Positions 21,127 through 32,966 of a DNA stretch of 64,000 nt are shown here, in pieces; the first letter of the stretch is position 1, and the number at the start of each line of letters is the position of its first letter. The position numbers and the translations under genes were made by a program. The notes under the pieces were generated by a model. That model saw only the letters and a program-made list of their open reading frames with translations. It did no database searches and was not told where the DNA came from. Source of the stretch: Triglochin maritima (taxonomy: Eukaryota; Streptophyta; Magnoliopsida; Alismatales; Juncaginaceae); assembly GCA_963682175.1 (NCBI GenBank), contig OY821781.1, positions 40,437,254-40,501,253 on the forward strand, read 5' to 3'.

Positions 21127-24053
21127 TCAACGTAACCGGTTCCAATACTCCATCCTACTTTGGTACTGATCCTCCCATCCAACAACACTCTCATCTCGCA
21201 TTTGATACCATAAGGTCGCTATAGGAGGTACTGGGAAATCATCAAGTAATTCCAAACGAATAAAATGAGCGTAACTCCCTAAATGAGCAATGACCAACTC
21301 TCTGACAGGCCTCGTCATGGTAGAGGGACACTCCCAGGGTAGAACAGTAAGACACGGGAACAACGAACCATCCGTTCCCACTGCGAAATACATGACCGCA
21401 CACTTGTACAAATTCGCAATAGGAAACAAGTCGGACCAAACCTCCATATAATGATCCTCGCCACAACCTCCCCCGCCCCAATCAATTCGTTGACGAGCCT
21501 CTCTCACATGGCCGAAATAGACTGTCTCATAAATAGGATGTGCACCTATCTCATTAGAAATCGCACGACGGGCGTACGACCAGTTCTCCTGACCACCATG
21601 AAAGACATCGGCAACACATCGAAATCCACAGTTGCCATCAGCACGTACGTCATTCCACCTATGCAGAAATGGCAAAATGATTCCTGGCAGTCTATCATTA
21701 TATGGGAAGTTGTCTACGTCAACCCGTCCGGACACTGTAAGATAGGTAAATAATAATTCATTAAAACAACAAAATTAGGAGATAATATATTCAACCCCAT
21801 TTAGATTACTAATATATATTAAATAACATAACAACAAAGATATCGACATACCAGAAGATCCTGTGCCCGTATTCAAGGACGATCGAGACGAATTAGACCG
21901 ACGACCCCTGCTCTCACTACTGGCAGACCGAGCACGACCCCTGCTCCCACTACTGCCAGACCGACCACGACCTCGCTCAGCATACTCGAAGGCACTCGGG
22001 TCCCGACGTGTCGACTTTCCCCTAGGTCGACCTCGTACCTTAGTATTTTCTTCGGGTTCTCCATAGTTCGACTGATCGGGGTGTAACTGTTCGTATAAAA
22101 TACGAGAGGCACTACGAATTACTGCAGGATCGCTCTGCGAGATCTCATCCACTAGCTTCCGAAAATGCTCGGTGTCTTGTGCTGACTGATCAACAAACTC
22201 TGACATCTGGACTCCTTCTCCGATAACAAGTGTTTTCCAGAATGGATGAATCTGCTCTAAATAAATTCCATCACCTGACGCGAAACACTCGTACATGGTA
22301 CAGGCACACGGAATCCCATGTGTTGTCAGGAAAGCACACCCACAACGATATTCAATTTCATCACTTAAGTCCTGCATTCTCTTCAACTCCTGAGTCATTA
22401 ACGACAAGCAGTGATGCGAAACTCGGCCATTTATATGCTGAAACAGAGGACCTATGTACTGTGCCAAATTTCGACGTCTCGAATCTTCAAGAAAGTTCCG
22501 AATATTCGTCAGCCGCATTTCAATAGACGAGTTCACGCGGTCGAAAAGAGTGTCGAGAGCGGCAGTCGATGTAGTGATCCACTCTTTCAGAGCCGAATGT
22601 GCACTTTCCACCCTGCAGTTCGTAGTGTTGCCGAAATGAAGAACTTGATTCGTCCAATTCAACACGAATTTTTCCTTATGCACCAACCACGTGTCTTCCA
22701 CATACTTCGTCAGCACTGGCCAGGAACTGTAAGAATCCTTCAGATTACGGACTGCTCTATCATAATCCGTCTGTGAATCAGAAAGCATGACTCTCCTCCA
22801 TCTTCCACGTCTAAAACTCTCTGCAAGCTGCTTCTCCTTGCCGAATATGTGGTATGCGTAGTTGTACACGTCTTTGTTGATATGCCAGGTGCATAGTAAA
22901 TGAGCTGACTCAGAAAAAACCTCTGCCACTGGTCGCATCAGACCCATCTCCCGGTCCGTAATTATTACTGTCGGACTAACAATATCCAATAACAGATCTC
23001 GCAACCTCTCCAACACCCACCGGTAACTAGACTCGGTCTCATCCTGCAAAATCGCATATCCGACGAGGAAATTCATATTTGTTGGAGTAACCCCAACCAT
23101 CTCAAACAAAGACATCTTGTACTTGTTTGTCTTATACGTCGAATCCATACAGATCACGAATGGGTATGTACACAACAACTGAACTGAAGTCGGATGTGCC
23201 AAAAATGCGTGAGTCAAGACATTAGTTTCTTCATCTGCCACAATCCAATGCAAATACTTATGCTGCACTGCCTCTCTGAGAAACTGCTGCGCGGGATTCC
23301 TGTCTTCAGATTTCGTCCTCCTCATGTACTCTCTGAAGTTGTAAATGTGCTTTTGATTAAGATTATCGTCCGGAAATTTCTTCTTTACCGCCAACAAAAT
23401 GTTACGGGGCCTTGCTTGTGCCTCTGTCATATCCCGAACAATTTGCTTTGCCCCAGCACTAAGTCCGCTGACCTGTCGGTGACCCTCTGAATAAACTGCC
23501 AATGGGTGGTTGTGCTGCCCAAACATGCTACTAGAAACAATAACCCATCCATCACGATCTCGTCGCTCCACAACTTTTACCAAAAACCGACAACCGCAAC
23601 CTTTTCTTTTCGTATTCTTTCGCAGTGCAATACTCGTATCACGAGAACTCATCTCACGTCTGCGATCGCATCTGAGGTAACAATCCATCTGGTTATCTGC
23701 TTTTGGTTTGTACGATGATATAACCAAAAAAAATCCGGCTCCTATCGCAATTTGTTTCGCCCATTTACAACCTTCCTCGATTGTTGTAAATATTTCTTTA
23801 CTGTCAAAAAGCTCACTGTAATCTACTCCATCACCACCGAAATCTTGCAACGGAACCTGAAAATTTTGAATTTAATACAAAATTAAAAAAAAAACAAAAA
23901 AAAAACGGGCGGCTGGCTAGGCCGCCTCCACCATGGTGGAGGCGTGCATCTAAGCCGCCTCCAGCTAGGTGGAGGCGGCCTAGCCAGACGCCCGAGTCGG
24001 AAAAAAAATTCCGCCCTCGTTACCTCGCCGGATTCTGGTGCTTCGCCGGACAT
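21127..24053 (-). CDS. MULE transposase (FAR1-MULE-SWIM) fused to an OTU cysteine protease domain
   Basis: Three exons read 24053-24024, 23856-21852 and 21734-21127 (introns GT-AG, in frame), giving about 880 residues. Domains in order: FAR1-type DNA-binding zinc cluster (about 35-125, CYLRCDR, GCGCRF, HNH); MULE transposase with first Asp in CMDSTYKTNKY, second Asp in TDREMG and Glu in RVESAHSALK, plus CTWH; SWIM zinc finger CGCAFLTTHGIPCAC; an Arg/Ser/Gly-rich linker; then an OTU domain in the last exon with DGNC (Cys about 714) and AHFIRL (His about 835). The transposase would cut and join the element ends. The OTU domain would remove ubiquitin-like modifiers if active, on unknown targets. 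OTU-bearing transposases are known in plant MULEs. Alternatively the OTU exon could be a separate gene, but it has no ATG of its own at that position and splices in frame. Confidence 0.85.
23906..23994. repeat. GC-rich foldback in intron 1 of the transposase gene
   Basis: 23906-23932 and 23968-23994 are inverted copies of 27 bp with one mismatch. The loop contains a smaller GGTGGAGGCG / CCGCCTCC foldback. It lies about 30 bases inside intron 1, mirroring the foldbacks in the PMD gene although the sequence is different. Confidence 0.85.
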
Positions 24054-24144
24054 TTTCGTGGTGTTTGTACTGGGAATGTGAGTAAAACTGAGTCAAACAC
24101 CTTGTTTAAAGACACGGGACGAAATCGGTATTAATTGATTTGTT

Positions 24145-24205
24145 AGGGGCAAAAAGGTCATTTTTGGGACGATTTAAGTAGTTTTTCGGCGACGAATAGT
24201 AGTTC
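24145..24205 (-). repeat. Right terminal inverted repeat of MULE
   Basis: On the minus strand it reads GAACTACTATTCGTCGCCG and continues to TTTTTGCCCCT. The transposase ATG lies 92 bp inside it. Confidence 0.82.
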
Positions 24206-24207
24206 CC

Positions 24208-25243
24208 TAGTTTTTACATGCAAACCAATAAGCACTTCATTGTTTCATGGGTCTATGTGCAAAATACCCAACAAGATTGGCGCCCAAAAAAGAGATTATT
24301 GGAGTTTGACTTATTTCTCAACGTGAAGAGCACAAATCCATCCATGTATTCAAATCCAAAATCCGACCACTTTCCCACAGATTTTCTGTTGGAATTTTGG
24401 AACCGGTCAATATCGGGTCGGATGTCGCTTTTTGCTTGTGTCAGCGACGACTTTCATTTCTCGGGTCAATATCTCCACACGAAAAAAGGTTTTAAGTTAT
24501 GTCTGTTGGATGCTTAAATTCTTGTTTTGGGTTGACTTTTTGTATTGATTCTCTCAGTTGGCGCGAAAAGGTGATTTTTTGGCCCTTTTCTGCCTGTTTT
24601 TGGGTTTGTGAGATCAAAATTGTAGTAAAACTTTTACTACAATTTTACTGTAAAAGATAGAACTTTTCAGGATAAATTTTGAGTCATGTATGTTGGATTC
24701 TTTGTTTTGTGTTCACATTTTGTTAGCTTAGTTCTGTTGATTGGTGCAAAAAACTGACTTTTTGGGTTTTTAGCTTTTAATTGAAGTAAAAGAGGGTCTT
24801 TTTTTTGAAATTCTGAGTTATGTTTGGTTGCATTCTTTTGGGTTACAGTTTGTTAGCTTATCTCTCGTAATTGGTCTAGGAAGAGTTGATTTTTTGTTTT
24901 GGTTTTCTTATTTTTTTTGCTCAAATCAAAGTCAAAGAGGGTTGTTTAATTTATAATTTTGAGTTAATCTCTATTACATTATTTGTTTCTTTGGGTTATG
25001 TATCTTATACTTGGCTCTCGGCATTGTTGTTGTTGTTTGGTTCATGATCTCGTAGTTGGGGTAAAAGAGTAATCATTTGTGGTTTGAGTGTTCAATAGTG
25101 GAGCACAAAGGTATTTTTATACCACGTAATATTTCAATTTTTTTCTTCTGTATTGTAGATTACTAAGGATAAAAGTAAAAAGAAGGTACCCTTATTGTTT
25201 TTGAAGATCTCATTCTGTGTTGAATTGATCAGTGGGTTTCAAG
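24208..25243 (+). promoter_or_regulatory. Upstream region and probable 5' leader intron of the HSP gene
   Basis: T-rich, without ORFs. A plausible 3' splice site (TTCTGTATTGTAG ending at 25158) precedes an 85-base leader, so the gene probably has a 5' UTR intron. I see no convincing run of heat-shock elements. The MULE target duplication is at its left end. Confidence 0.4.
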
Positions 25244-28200
25244 ATGAGCACCATTGGTATCGACTTTGGCAATGATAGTTGTGCGGTTGCTGTTGCTCGT
25301 AACCGCGGCATCGATATGATTCTAACCGAAGAATCTAAGTATGAAACACCAACCACTGTCTGCTTTGGAAACAAGCAGCGGTTCTTCGGAGCCATGACAA
25401 ATCCTAACAATACCATATCGCAAATCAAGTGTCTGGTTGGCCGTAAATTTTCCGATCCAAACCTCCAACATGACCTTCAACACTTTCCTTTTCCAGTCAC
25501 CGAGGGGACTGATGGATTTCCTTTGATCCACGTGACGTACAGAGGTGAGCAACACACTTTCACCCCAACCCAAGTCCTTGCCATGGTCCTTGCACACCTG
25601 AAGAAATTAGCAGAGAAAAATCTTTCCGGAACTGTCGGTAATTGTTGCATTGGCATTCCTGTCTTTTTCACTGATATTCAGAGAAGGGCTGTCCTGGATG
25701 CAGCGAAGATCGCAGAGTTGAACGCTCCACGTTTAATTCACGAAATGACGGCAGTGGCTTTAGGTTATGGGATTTACAAAACCGACTTACCGAAATCTGA
25801 CAAGCTGAATGTGGCTTTTGTTGATGTAGGCCATGCCAGCATGCAGGTCTGCATTGTCGAATACAAAAGTGGGCATCTCAAAGTTCTCGGTCATGCGTTC
25901 GATCAGTCTCTTGGTGGTAGAGATTTTGATAGGGCTTTGTTCGAGCATTTTGCTGCAAAATTCGAGAAAGAACATAATGTGGATGTTTACCGAAATCTCC
26001 GAGCTTGTGCACGATTAATGTCCGCGTGTGAGAAAACAAAGAAGGTGTTAAGTGCTAATCCTGTGGCTCACATCAATATTGAGTGCTTCATGAAGGAGAA
26101 GGACATGGATTATGAAATCAAGAGGGAGGAATTCGAGGATATTAGCAGCTCATTGTTGCAAAGAGTTGCTGCAACTCTAGCCAAGGCCCTAGAAGTTGCG
26201 GATCTCCGAGAACAACAAATTGATGAGGTCGAGGTTGTTGGTTCTGGATCGCGGGTTCTTGCCATTGCTGGAATTTTGAAGAATTTCTTCACGAAAGAGC
26301 CAATACGGACGATGAATTCGAGTGAATGTGTTGCTCGTGGTTGTGCCCTCCATTGTGCCAGTCTCAATCCGGCAATTCAAGTTCGAGAGTTGAAGGTATC
26401 TATTGCTTCTTTACCGTGCAGCTTGTTTTAGTGTGCAACATGCAATACTCTCTTTAAAACCAGAATCTCTATCTTATTAAAATTATATGTCATATGTCAA
26501 TCCTTCCCGGTACTAAATTCTTCTAACTCTTTCCTTTTTTTATATCTGCTTACTAGTCGGAAGAGAATTTTCCTTTCTCGGTTGCTGTATTGTGGAGAGA
26601 TGACATGAGTGAGATGCAAGAAACAAGAATGCAAAAAGAGTGGATTGCTCGTGTTTTTCGATCGGGGTGCCCGACTCCTTCCTGTGCATCATTTAAATTT
26701 GAGAAATCCAGCACTTTCTCATTTGATATCGTATATACTGATGGAGTTTGTGTGCAAAGTCACAAGTTCAGTACCTACACGGTAACCACCATCTGCACCA
26801 TATATGTCTTCGATATGAATATATATTTCGGCCCTTTTGGGATGATTATATGTGTACCTGATGATAATGTTTACCTCTGTGCATGGTTTACAGATTGGTC
26901 CTTTCTCTGCAGAAAAGGGTGAAACCACTGTGAGCATGCTTTTAAATTATAATGGAATTGTTTCGGTAACATCAGCAACTGTAAGTTTCACAAGTATTTG
27001 CCCTTAGTTCCAGTAAAATTTGAAATTTTCGTTTACCATCCCCTTGTGTTTGATAGTTATATGTGGAAGAAGATGAGGATGTATTTGTCAATGGGGAGCT
27101 AGTGAATGGTGTAAGAATTACTAAAATTGTAAACAATGCAGCTAACACAGAAGCTACTTCTTATGTGCAAGATTACTCGAAGGTTTTTGCTCTTTCCTTT
27201 GTATGGGAAGTCATTATTTTCCATTAAAAGTCTCTTTTCATCACTTATATTTTTGTTGCATTTTGTTTTTTTAGGATCTGGAACGAAAAGGAAAAGTAAA
27301 AATAGATGTCCCGGTCTTCGAACATATTTATGGTGGACTTTCTTCTTTAGACATCCAGAATGCTTTGAAAAAGGAGTCTGATATGGCCAGTAAAGATGAA
27401 GTAGTGTTAGAAACTAAGGAGAGAAAAAATGCACTCGAGGCATATGTTTATAAGATAAGAGAACAAGTACGCACAAATTCTCTAGAAGCATAACTTTCCG
27501 ATTTTTGGTAGATATATGATTTTATATTCACCCTGTTTGTGAATCAACATGTTTGATTTTAAAATTTTCCCGTAACCAGCTAAATGGAAAATATCAAGAT
27601 TTTGTGGAAGAGAGAGAGAGGGAATCAGTTGATCATAAGCTTCAGGAGACGGAGGATTGGTTGTACAAGGAGGGTGAGGATGAGGGTAAAGCCACCTACG
27701 TTGCTAAACTCGAAGAACTAAAAAATGTAAGTTTAATTTTCGATTTACTGCTTTGATGGTCTTGCTCTTAAATATAATTATGGCCTATGGATATAATAGT
27801 TACAACTTGCAGTTGGCTACTCCCATTGAAGCGCGATATGAGGAGGATCTACATAGGCAAGACTCGATAAATCATCTTGTTCAGTGGCTGAATTACTGTA
27901 AAGGAATAAGCTCTGGAGATCCACAGTGGGATCACATCGATCCCGCAAAAATGAACGAGGTGCATTCTTGTTCTTGCAAAGTACATTTTGATAAATTCGT
28001 TAATGCGCAAAGCTGAAATCGTGTTATTAAAATTTACAAAGTTAGCTGATAGATTTTGTTGGATATATATGATTAGGTGTTAGTTAAGTGCAGCTCTGTG
28101 GAACAATGGTTAAATGCGAAAATTAAACAACAAAGTCAACTACCGAAGCATTCTAATCCAGTTCTCTTATGTGAGAATCTGAAGAATGCAGCAGATGAAC

Positions 28201-31011
28201 TCCGCAGGTACATATTTTCGAATTTCATTTTAGTATTCACCGCATAATTTTTTAAGTAGGATAAGGTCCATCTAAATGTTTAGGATTTTAAATCGACAAG
28301 CTTAAATACTGAACGAGATCCTCGATATGTTTTGCATTTGCAGTTTTTGCGATCAAATAATGCCCAAACCGGAACCACAACCAAATTCGCAGCCATCATC
28401 TGCACCAAGAAATATGGCCTCGACTTCAATAGCGCGAGGGACAACACCATACATTGGTGGGACTCCAAGCTCATACACAAATGCTGAGCATATTGATTGC
28501 ACAAGTAGTTCTTTGGCTATTGAAACAGTAAATGGTGTCATCCACGCACATGAAGGGACTGCAGCAAATTTGTTGCCTGTGCAAGCTGATCTGGAGGTTT
28601 GTTCATTCCTTTCAATGGGAAATCATTACTTCTTGAAATCATTAAATAATAAACCTTTTATGATCCACATTTTCTGAAATTCTTATTAGAAATTATGTGA
28701 AGAGCTGTGAGGGCTGATCTTTCTGTTGTATTTTGTTTTCGTAAGATTTGGTACAAAATGGAGGTGTTTCTTTTAAAATCTGCAGAAAGCTGTGGAAAAG
28801 GAGTGTGCTCTGAATTACAAAGCAATGGAAGAACCCATGAGGGGAAAAATGGTGCTTAAGGCCAATGTCTATAACATGAGGCAGGTCGGGGTTGTAGAAT
28901 CACATCTTACTTTTTCGCTGATACATATATGATATTAGAGAGCACATAATATATATAAACTCGTGCATTCACAATATGTTCTAAGAAATTTTTGGTATAT
29001 TATATAGCAGCTGCATGGCAAATATAAATATTCCTTGAGATGGTCGGACATTGAAAGGTTTGCTCAAAAACTTAAAGAGACGGAGGATTGGTTGTCCAGT
29101 GTGGGTGAGGAAATGGATGAACGCGTCTACATTGCTAAACTGGACGAACTAGACAAGGCATGGCTTCTAATTTCTTATTTTCTTGATCATGCATGCACTA
29201 GATGATACGATACAAATTTACTTTGTTACCGCTTGCAGCTAGGTCATATCTTTAAAGTTCGCAATGAAGTTCTGCAACGAGAAACCTCATTAAATTTTCT
29301 CACATATTGGCTAAACTACTATGGAGAAATCGCATGCTCAGTCAACCCAAAGTGGGATCACGTCGACCCTGCAGAGAGGCAAAAGGTGCAATCTTGTTCT
29401 TTCGAAGGGCAGCTTTGATATGTAGTAGTTATATCGGTGGCGGATCGAGAAAAATTGACCAATAATGAGAGCCGATTCTTAACAAATAAACTATCACAAA
29501 ATAAGAATATTTTAAAATAGCAACAATCCCGTGCAAATTAATGTTCTATTTCTTCGTCCATTTCAAACTTTTGAAATTACAAATAAACAAATACATATCA
29601 ACTTTTAGTGCAATATGTCTTATTTCATTATGTTTAAATGAACATAAGTTAATTTTCAGTAATTTGCATTCTCTTACCATTAAAAATATTTTTTTGTAAA
29701 CCACACATTTCTGGGAAAAGTAGACATTTGTAATTTTGGATCCTATCAATGTTTGCAATTAAAAACTTACAGACCCTAGCTATTATATGGGTTTGTGAGT
29801 CTATAGGGAGCGCACGACAACATAGATTTAGTTTTAGTAAAATTCAAGCACGACATTGTCTTTTCGGTAGAAGAAGGTCAAGGTGAATCAAAAGATAGTA
29901 AGGTTCAAAATAGATTTAATGGTCTCAGAATTTTAAACTTTTCAGGTAAAGATTGGAACCACCGGACCTGAACCTGACTTTCGAAGCCACCAAACCTAAT
30001 TAGACCAAACCCAATTAGATCACTCGGTTTGGTTATTTCCTGTTCTACCCGACCAAATGCAAGTACTTCCATGTAGTGATAGCATTGCATATTATTTTTG
30101 ACAACATTGATTACCCACCATCCTTGATTATTGAGAATCCGACACACATTTAACGTTAAATATAAATAATAAAACACGTCAACAAAAGTAAATCTCTCAG
30201 TTAATTTAAGTGACAACGTAAAAAAAGAAAAATACCAACCTGGTAAAAAGATATGACCAAAAACTCAGTTTTCATCATATATTGAAAGATAATAACCTAT
30301 AGATAACATTTACGACCCTTCAACAAAAAAAATTACAACATTGAACTGACATTTGATTAAACTTGTGAATGCATTAAATTCCCATTGTTTACAAATTATT
30401 AAATTAATTTGTCCTGTAAAATATTAACTCTTCGTAGTGAATGTCCTTCCCTTAAACAAATATTTAAAGGTTGTATTTAGATCTGCCACTGGGTTATATG
30501 TCCGAAGCTCAAGTTGTTTTACCGAAATTATGAGGCTTGGGAAGCTACTGATAGATTTCATTTGGTACAACAGATCAAGAATGAGTGTAGCCGTGTAAGT
30601 TATTTGTTGCGTACTTGTGGACAACAGCAACGTCATTCATGGCAGCATGTTGCTCAAGTTCCCTCTTGCACTGAACTGCAGGATGCTGCAGAACATATCG
30701 ACAGGTAATTATGTTTCTGAACTTCATGTTAGCATTCACCACACAAACGCGCGCGCGCGCACACACACACATATAACCTTGCAAACACAATATATAATAG
30801 CTACATGTCTAATGAACCATTTTATATTTTCAATGTAGGCAAGATTAGATTCGTAATAAGATTCCGATATCCTCGCATTTGCAGGTTTTGCTGGCCAAGA
30901 GTTTCCAAAGCAAGACGAGAACATGTTTCCGACCATCTCCTGGATCAAAATGGAAACCAACAAGTTCAAGATACTAACCAGCTAACGACATCTTCAAATT
31001 CACAGACATGA
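25244..31011 (+). CDS. Hsp110-class HSP70 (HSP70-14/15/16-like) with duplicated C-terminal exons
   Basis: Exons by splice reading: 25244-26395, 26557-26781, 26894-26980, 27057-27182, 27275-27466, 27580-27726, 27813-27959, 28077-28207, 28344-28596, 28786-28884, 29011-29157, 29239-29385, 30481-30704, 30885-31011. All are in frame, about 1,067 residues against roughly 760-860 for typical plant relatives. Exon 1 is the whole ATPase domain (IGIDFGNDS, FVDVGHASMQV, LGGRDFD, VEVVGSGSRV). Exons 2-4 form the substrate-binding sheet; exons 5-9 the helical lid (ETEDWLYKEGED, WDHIDPAKMNE). Exons 10-14 repeat the lid set (ETEDWLSSVGEE, WDHVDPAERQK), with 147-base exons and splice phases preserved. Known family members are cytosolic nucleotide-exchange factors and holdases. 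Oddities: a GC donor after exon 11 and a 1.1-kb intron 12. Exons 10-14 could instead be a relic of a second gene not spliced into this one. The ATG at 25244 matches family starts. Confidence 0.72.
29386..30480 (+). other. Long intron 12 of the HSP gene, content unrecognised
   Basis: 1,095 AT-rich bases, where the corresponding intron in the first exon set is about 117 bases. No coding frames or terminal repeats were recognised. An old insertion is likely. Confidence 0.4.
30748..30772. repeat. (CG)n(CA)n microsatellite in HSP intron 13
   Basis: A run of alternating CG followed by CA dinucleotides. Alternating purine-pyrimidine tracts like this favour left-handed DNA and change length easily. 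Confidence 0.85.
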
Positions 31012-31780
31012 ACCACCGTGACCCCAATACCGTCCGCCCCACCACTACTGGAGGCTTCTGAAACCGAGACTTCCAACAATGGCTCTTGATCCCTCCTAGT
31101 ATGCCCTGTTTGATTAGACTCATTTGAACGATTGCCTTCATTCTGTGATTGTCATTTTTTTGCATATCCCATTTGATTGTCATTTTATTTGTCTCGTAAC
31201 TTTAAATGACATGGTTTTATGTGTTCATAACTCTATTGCTTCTTGTTGTTTATGATTTCTGTACTTGTTATACTATCTTGTTTCTCCATTGTCTGTTTCT
31301 CTTTCGAAGGAGCCGAGCGAGGCTCATATATTGCAGTAATTCCTTGACATGAATACCCGTTCGGGATTGGTTTAATGATCAGGCGTGGACTTGTGTGTTG
31401 AATCATGAGCCTGGTGGTTTACTTCTGTGGGCTCTATAGGTTTGACTCTGGATTTTGTACCTCCATCCGTGCGAGTACTGGAAAAAAACCTTGACATCAG
31501 TGTAATATGCATTAAGTTTCGAATCGTACATGATTTTTGTTTGAATTTTAAAAAATAAGGCGCACAATGTTTATATTTGCCTACATACCCAATTATGCTC
31601 ATATTCTTTTTTGGTTTCGAATCTACCAACAATCATCAAAGAGGAAGACAAGGACCGGAAGACTAAGATTACATAGCCTTATTTAAGCCAACAAATGATT
31701 GCTTCATTAGAAGGATTATTCTACCATTGCTTTGCAACGGATCAATTAGTATTTTTGGTCTTGGCTTGAGTGCCGGTTCC
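31012..31780 (+). other. 3' UTR and flank of the HSP gene
   Basis: No ORF of note. About 31360-31620 is paralogous to 17100-17400. The sequence between about 31640 and 31780 was not recognised and may already belong to solo LTR C. Confidence 0.5.
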
Positions 31781-31825
31781 TGTTGGAATTGGTTTATAAT
31801 TGTTGGTACAAGAATTCTAGGAGAA

Positions 31826-32205
31826 TCGGTCGACCGAAACTTAAGTGTTCGGTCGACCGAATTACTCTAGGAGCCACGAGGCTCGGAACAAATTAAGAAT
31901 CGGCCGACCGGTTCTGGGAACCCAGTCGACCGAAAAACGCCAAGAGATTTGGAGCTCAGGATCGATCGAGATCCGGTTGACCGGTGCTGGGCACGCGGTC
32001 AACCGAAAAATGACAGGAGTTGCATCAGCATGCATATCGGTCGACCGGTGTTGGACACGCGGTCGACCGAAAACGTCCAGGAGCTTCAGGCGCTATTCAG
32101 CAGCGTGGAACGGTCGACCGGCTCGGGACAAGCGGTCGGCCGAATGAAGGCAGTTACACGAACTAACAGAAGATCGGTCGACCGATGGGGAATTTCGGTC
32201 TCCCG
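31826..32205 (+). promoter_or_regulatory. Six-pair palindrome array in LTR C
   Basis: Centres at 31831/31854, 31905/31927, 31978/32000, 32042/32064, 32115/32137 and 32179/32200: 21-23 bp inside pairs, 64-74 bp between pairs. In pairs 2-4 the spacer is itself an inverted repeat (GTTC-TGG-GAAC, GTGC-TGG-GCAC, GTGT-TGG-ACAC), making each module a ~34-bp foldback. Confidence 0.85.
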
Positions 32206-32258
32206 TTTTCAGGCAGTTATGCACGATCTGAATTATTCTTTATACGAATTTAACCCAT

Positions 32259-32266
32259 TATAAATA
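32259..32266 (+). promoter_or_regulatory. TATA box of LTR C
   Basis: TATAAATA, about 55 bp downstream of the last palindrome, as in LTR A. Confidence 0.65.
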
Positions 32267-32640
32267 GGGTTTTTGCCATAATCTTGAAACACAACATACA
32301 ATATTTATTTCCTTGAGAGAGATTAGGCTAGAGAGAGATCTAGAGTGCTTTGGGAGACATATTGCTTCCAATCGTTTGTAATCTCGGAGACTTCTCTTGT
32401 TGGAGAAAAGATTCACGGAAAGGAAACCTGCAGGAGACCCCCAAGGACGTAGGCATCTTGCCGAACCTTGTAAAATCGCGTGTGTCGTGGTTTACTTTAG
32501 GTGTGTTGTGTGATTGCTTGTTATTTCATCTTATTTGTGTTACTTGTTGCTTAAGATTGGGAGGTGGTCAGCAGTTAATTCTGTAGTCAATATTCTATAT
32601 TTCGTGGTGCGTGTAATCTGTGTCGTGTTAGTGCATCTTA

Positions 32641-32966
32641 GATGCCCCTCCGAACAATTCCGTTGTCGCCACAGCCATCGCCAATGCCTTTTAAGAACCG
32701 CTTTCAATCCATTTTTATGTTTCTACATGAGAAATGTGTCAAAAATAGTTCTCAAAAGAGTTCTATTTATGTTAGACAATGTGCAAATACTTTTAATATT
32801 CTTTTTCTTCAAAATTTTCATTCATGAAATAATTTTATTTTTGAAACATTTCCTTCTGGTGGCCATATTTGTTGGGAATACTGAGTTGTTTGAATTTGTA
32901 ATACCATGTAAGTACGTACTTTTCTCATCTTTAACGGACTTACGAGAAAAAAAATAACTAGATGCA
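32641..32966. other. HSP-locus flank between two solo LTRs
   Basis: No gene was seen. The last 40 bases match 17880-17920, showing that this is the same ancestral HSP flank. Confidence 0.45.

Larger units (their letters stand above)
18026..24207. mobile_element. Complete two-gene Mutator-like element (MULE)
   Basis: Terminal inverted repeats of about 61 bp (18028-18088 and 24145-24205) bound 6.2 kb. Flanks share TAGTTTTT (18018-18025 and 24208-24215), and a 9-bp duplication fits with one mismatch. Inside are two convergent spliced genes whose ATGs lie about 120-155 bp inside the ends: a plant mobile domain gene (+) and a transposase-OTU gene (-). All reading frames and splice sites look intact, so it may be autonomous. 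Confidence 0.85.
31781..32640 (+). mobile_element. Solo copia-like LTR (C), ends approximate
   Basis: It starts near TGTTGGAATT (31781). It carries six palindrome pairs, TATAAATA at 32259-32266, then a stretch GCCGAACCTTGTAAAATCGCG that resembles the R-U5 of LTR A (GGCCGAACCTCTATAAAACC). No primer site or internal region follows. I could not find a clear CA end or target duplication, so both ends are uncertain. Confidence 0.55.

Noticed and set aside
21127..21735. OTU domain as an independent gene
   Set aside because: The first codon is GTG directly after a 3' splice site, and it joins the transposase exon in frame; a fused exon is more likely.
24420..24460. Heat-shock element before the HSP gene
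   Set aside because: TTGGAATTTTGGAA resembles the motif loosely, but no three adjacent alternating NGAAN units were found.
31826..32205. CRISPR-like look: short palindromic repeats with spacers
   Set aside because: Repeats are only 10 bp, spacing alternates between two values, no cas genes exist and the genome is a plant's. The sites lie in LTR promoters.
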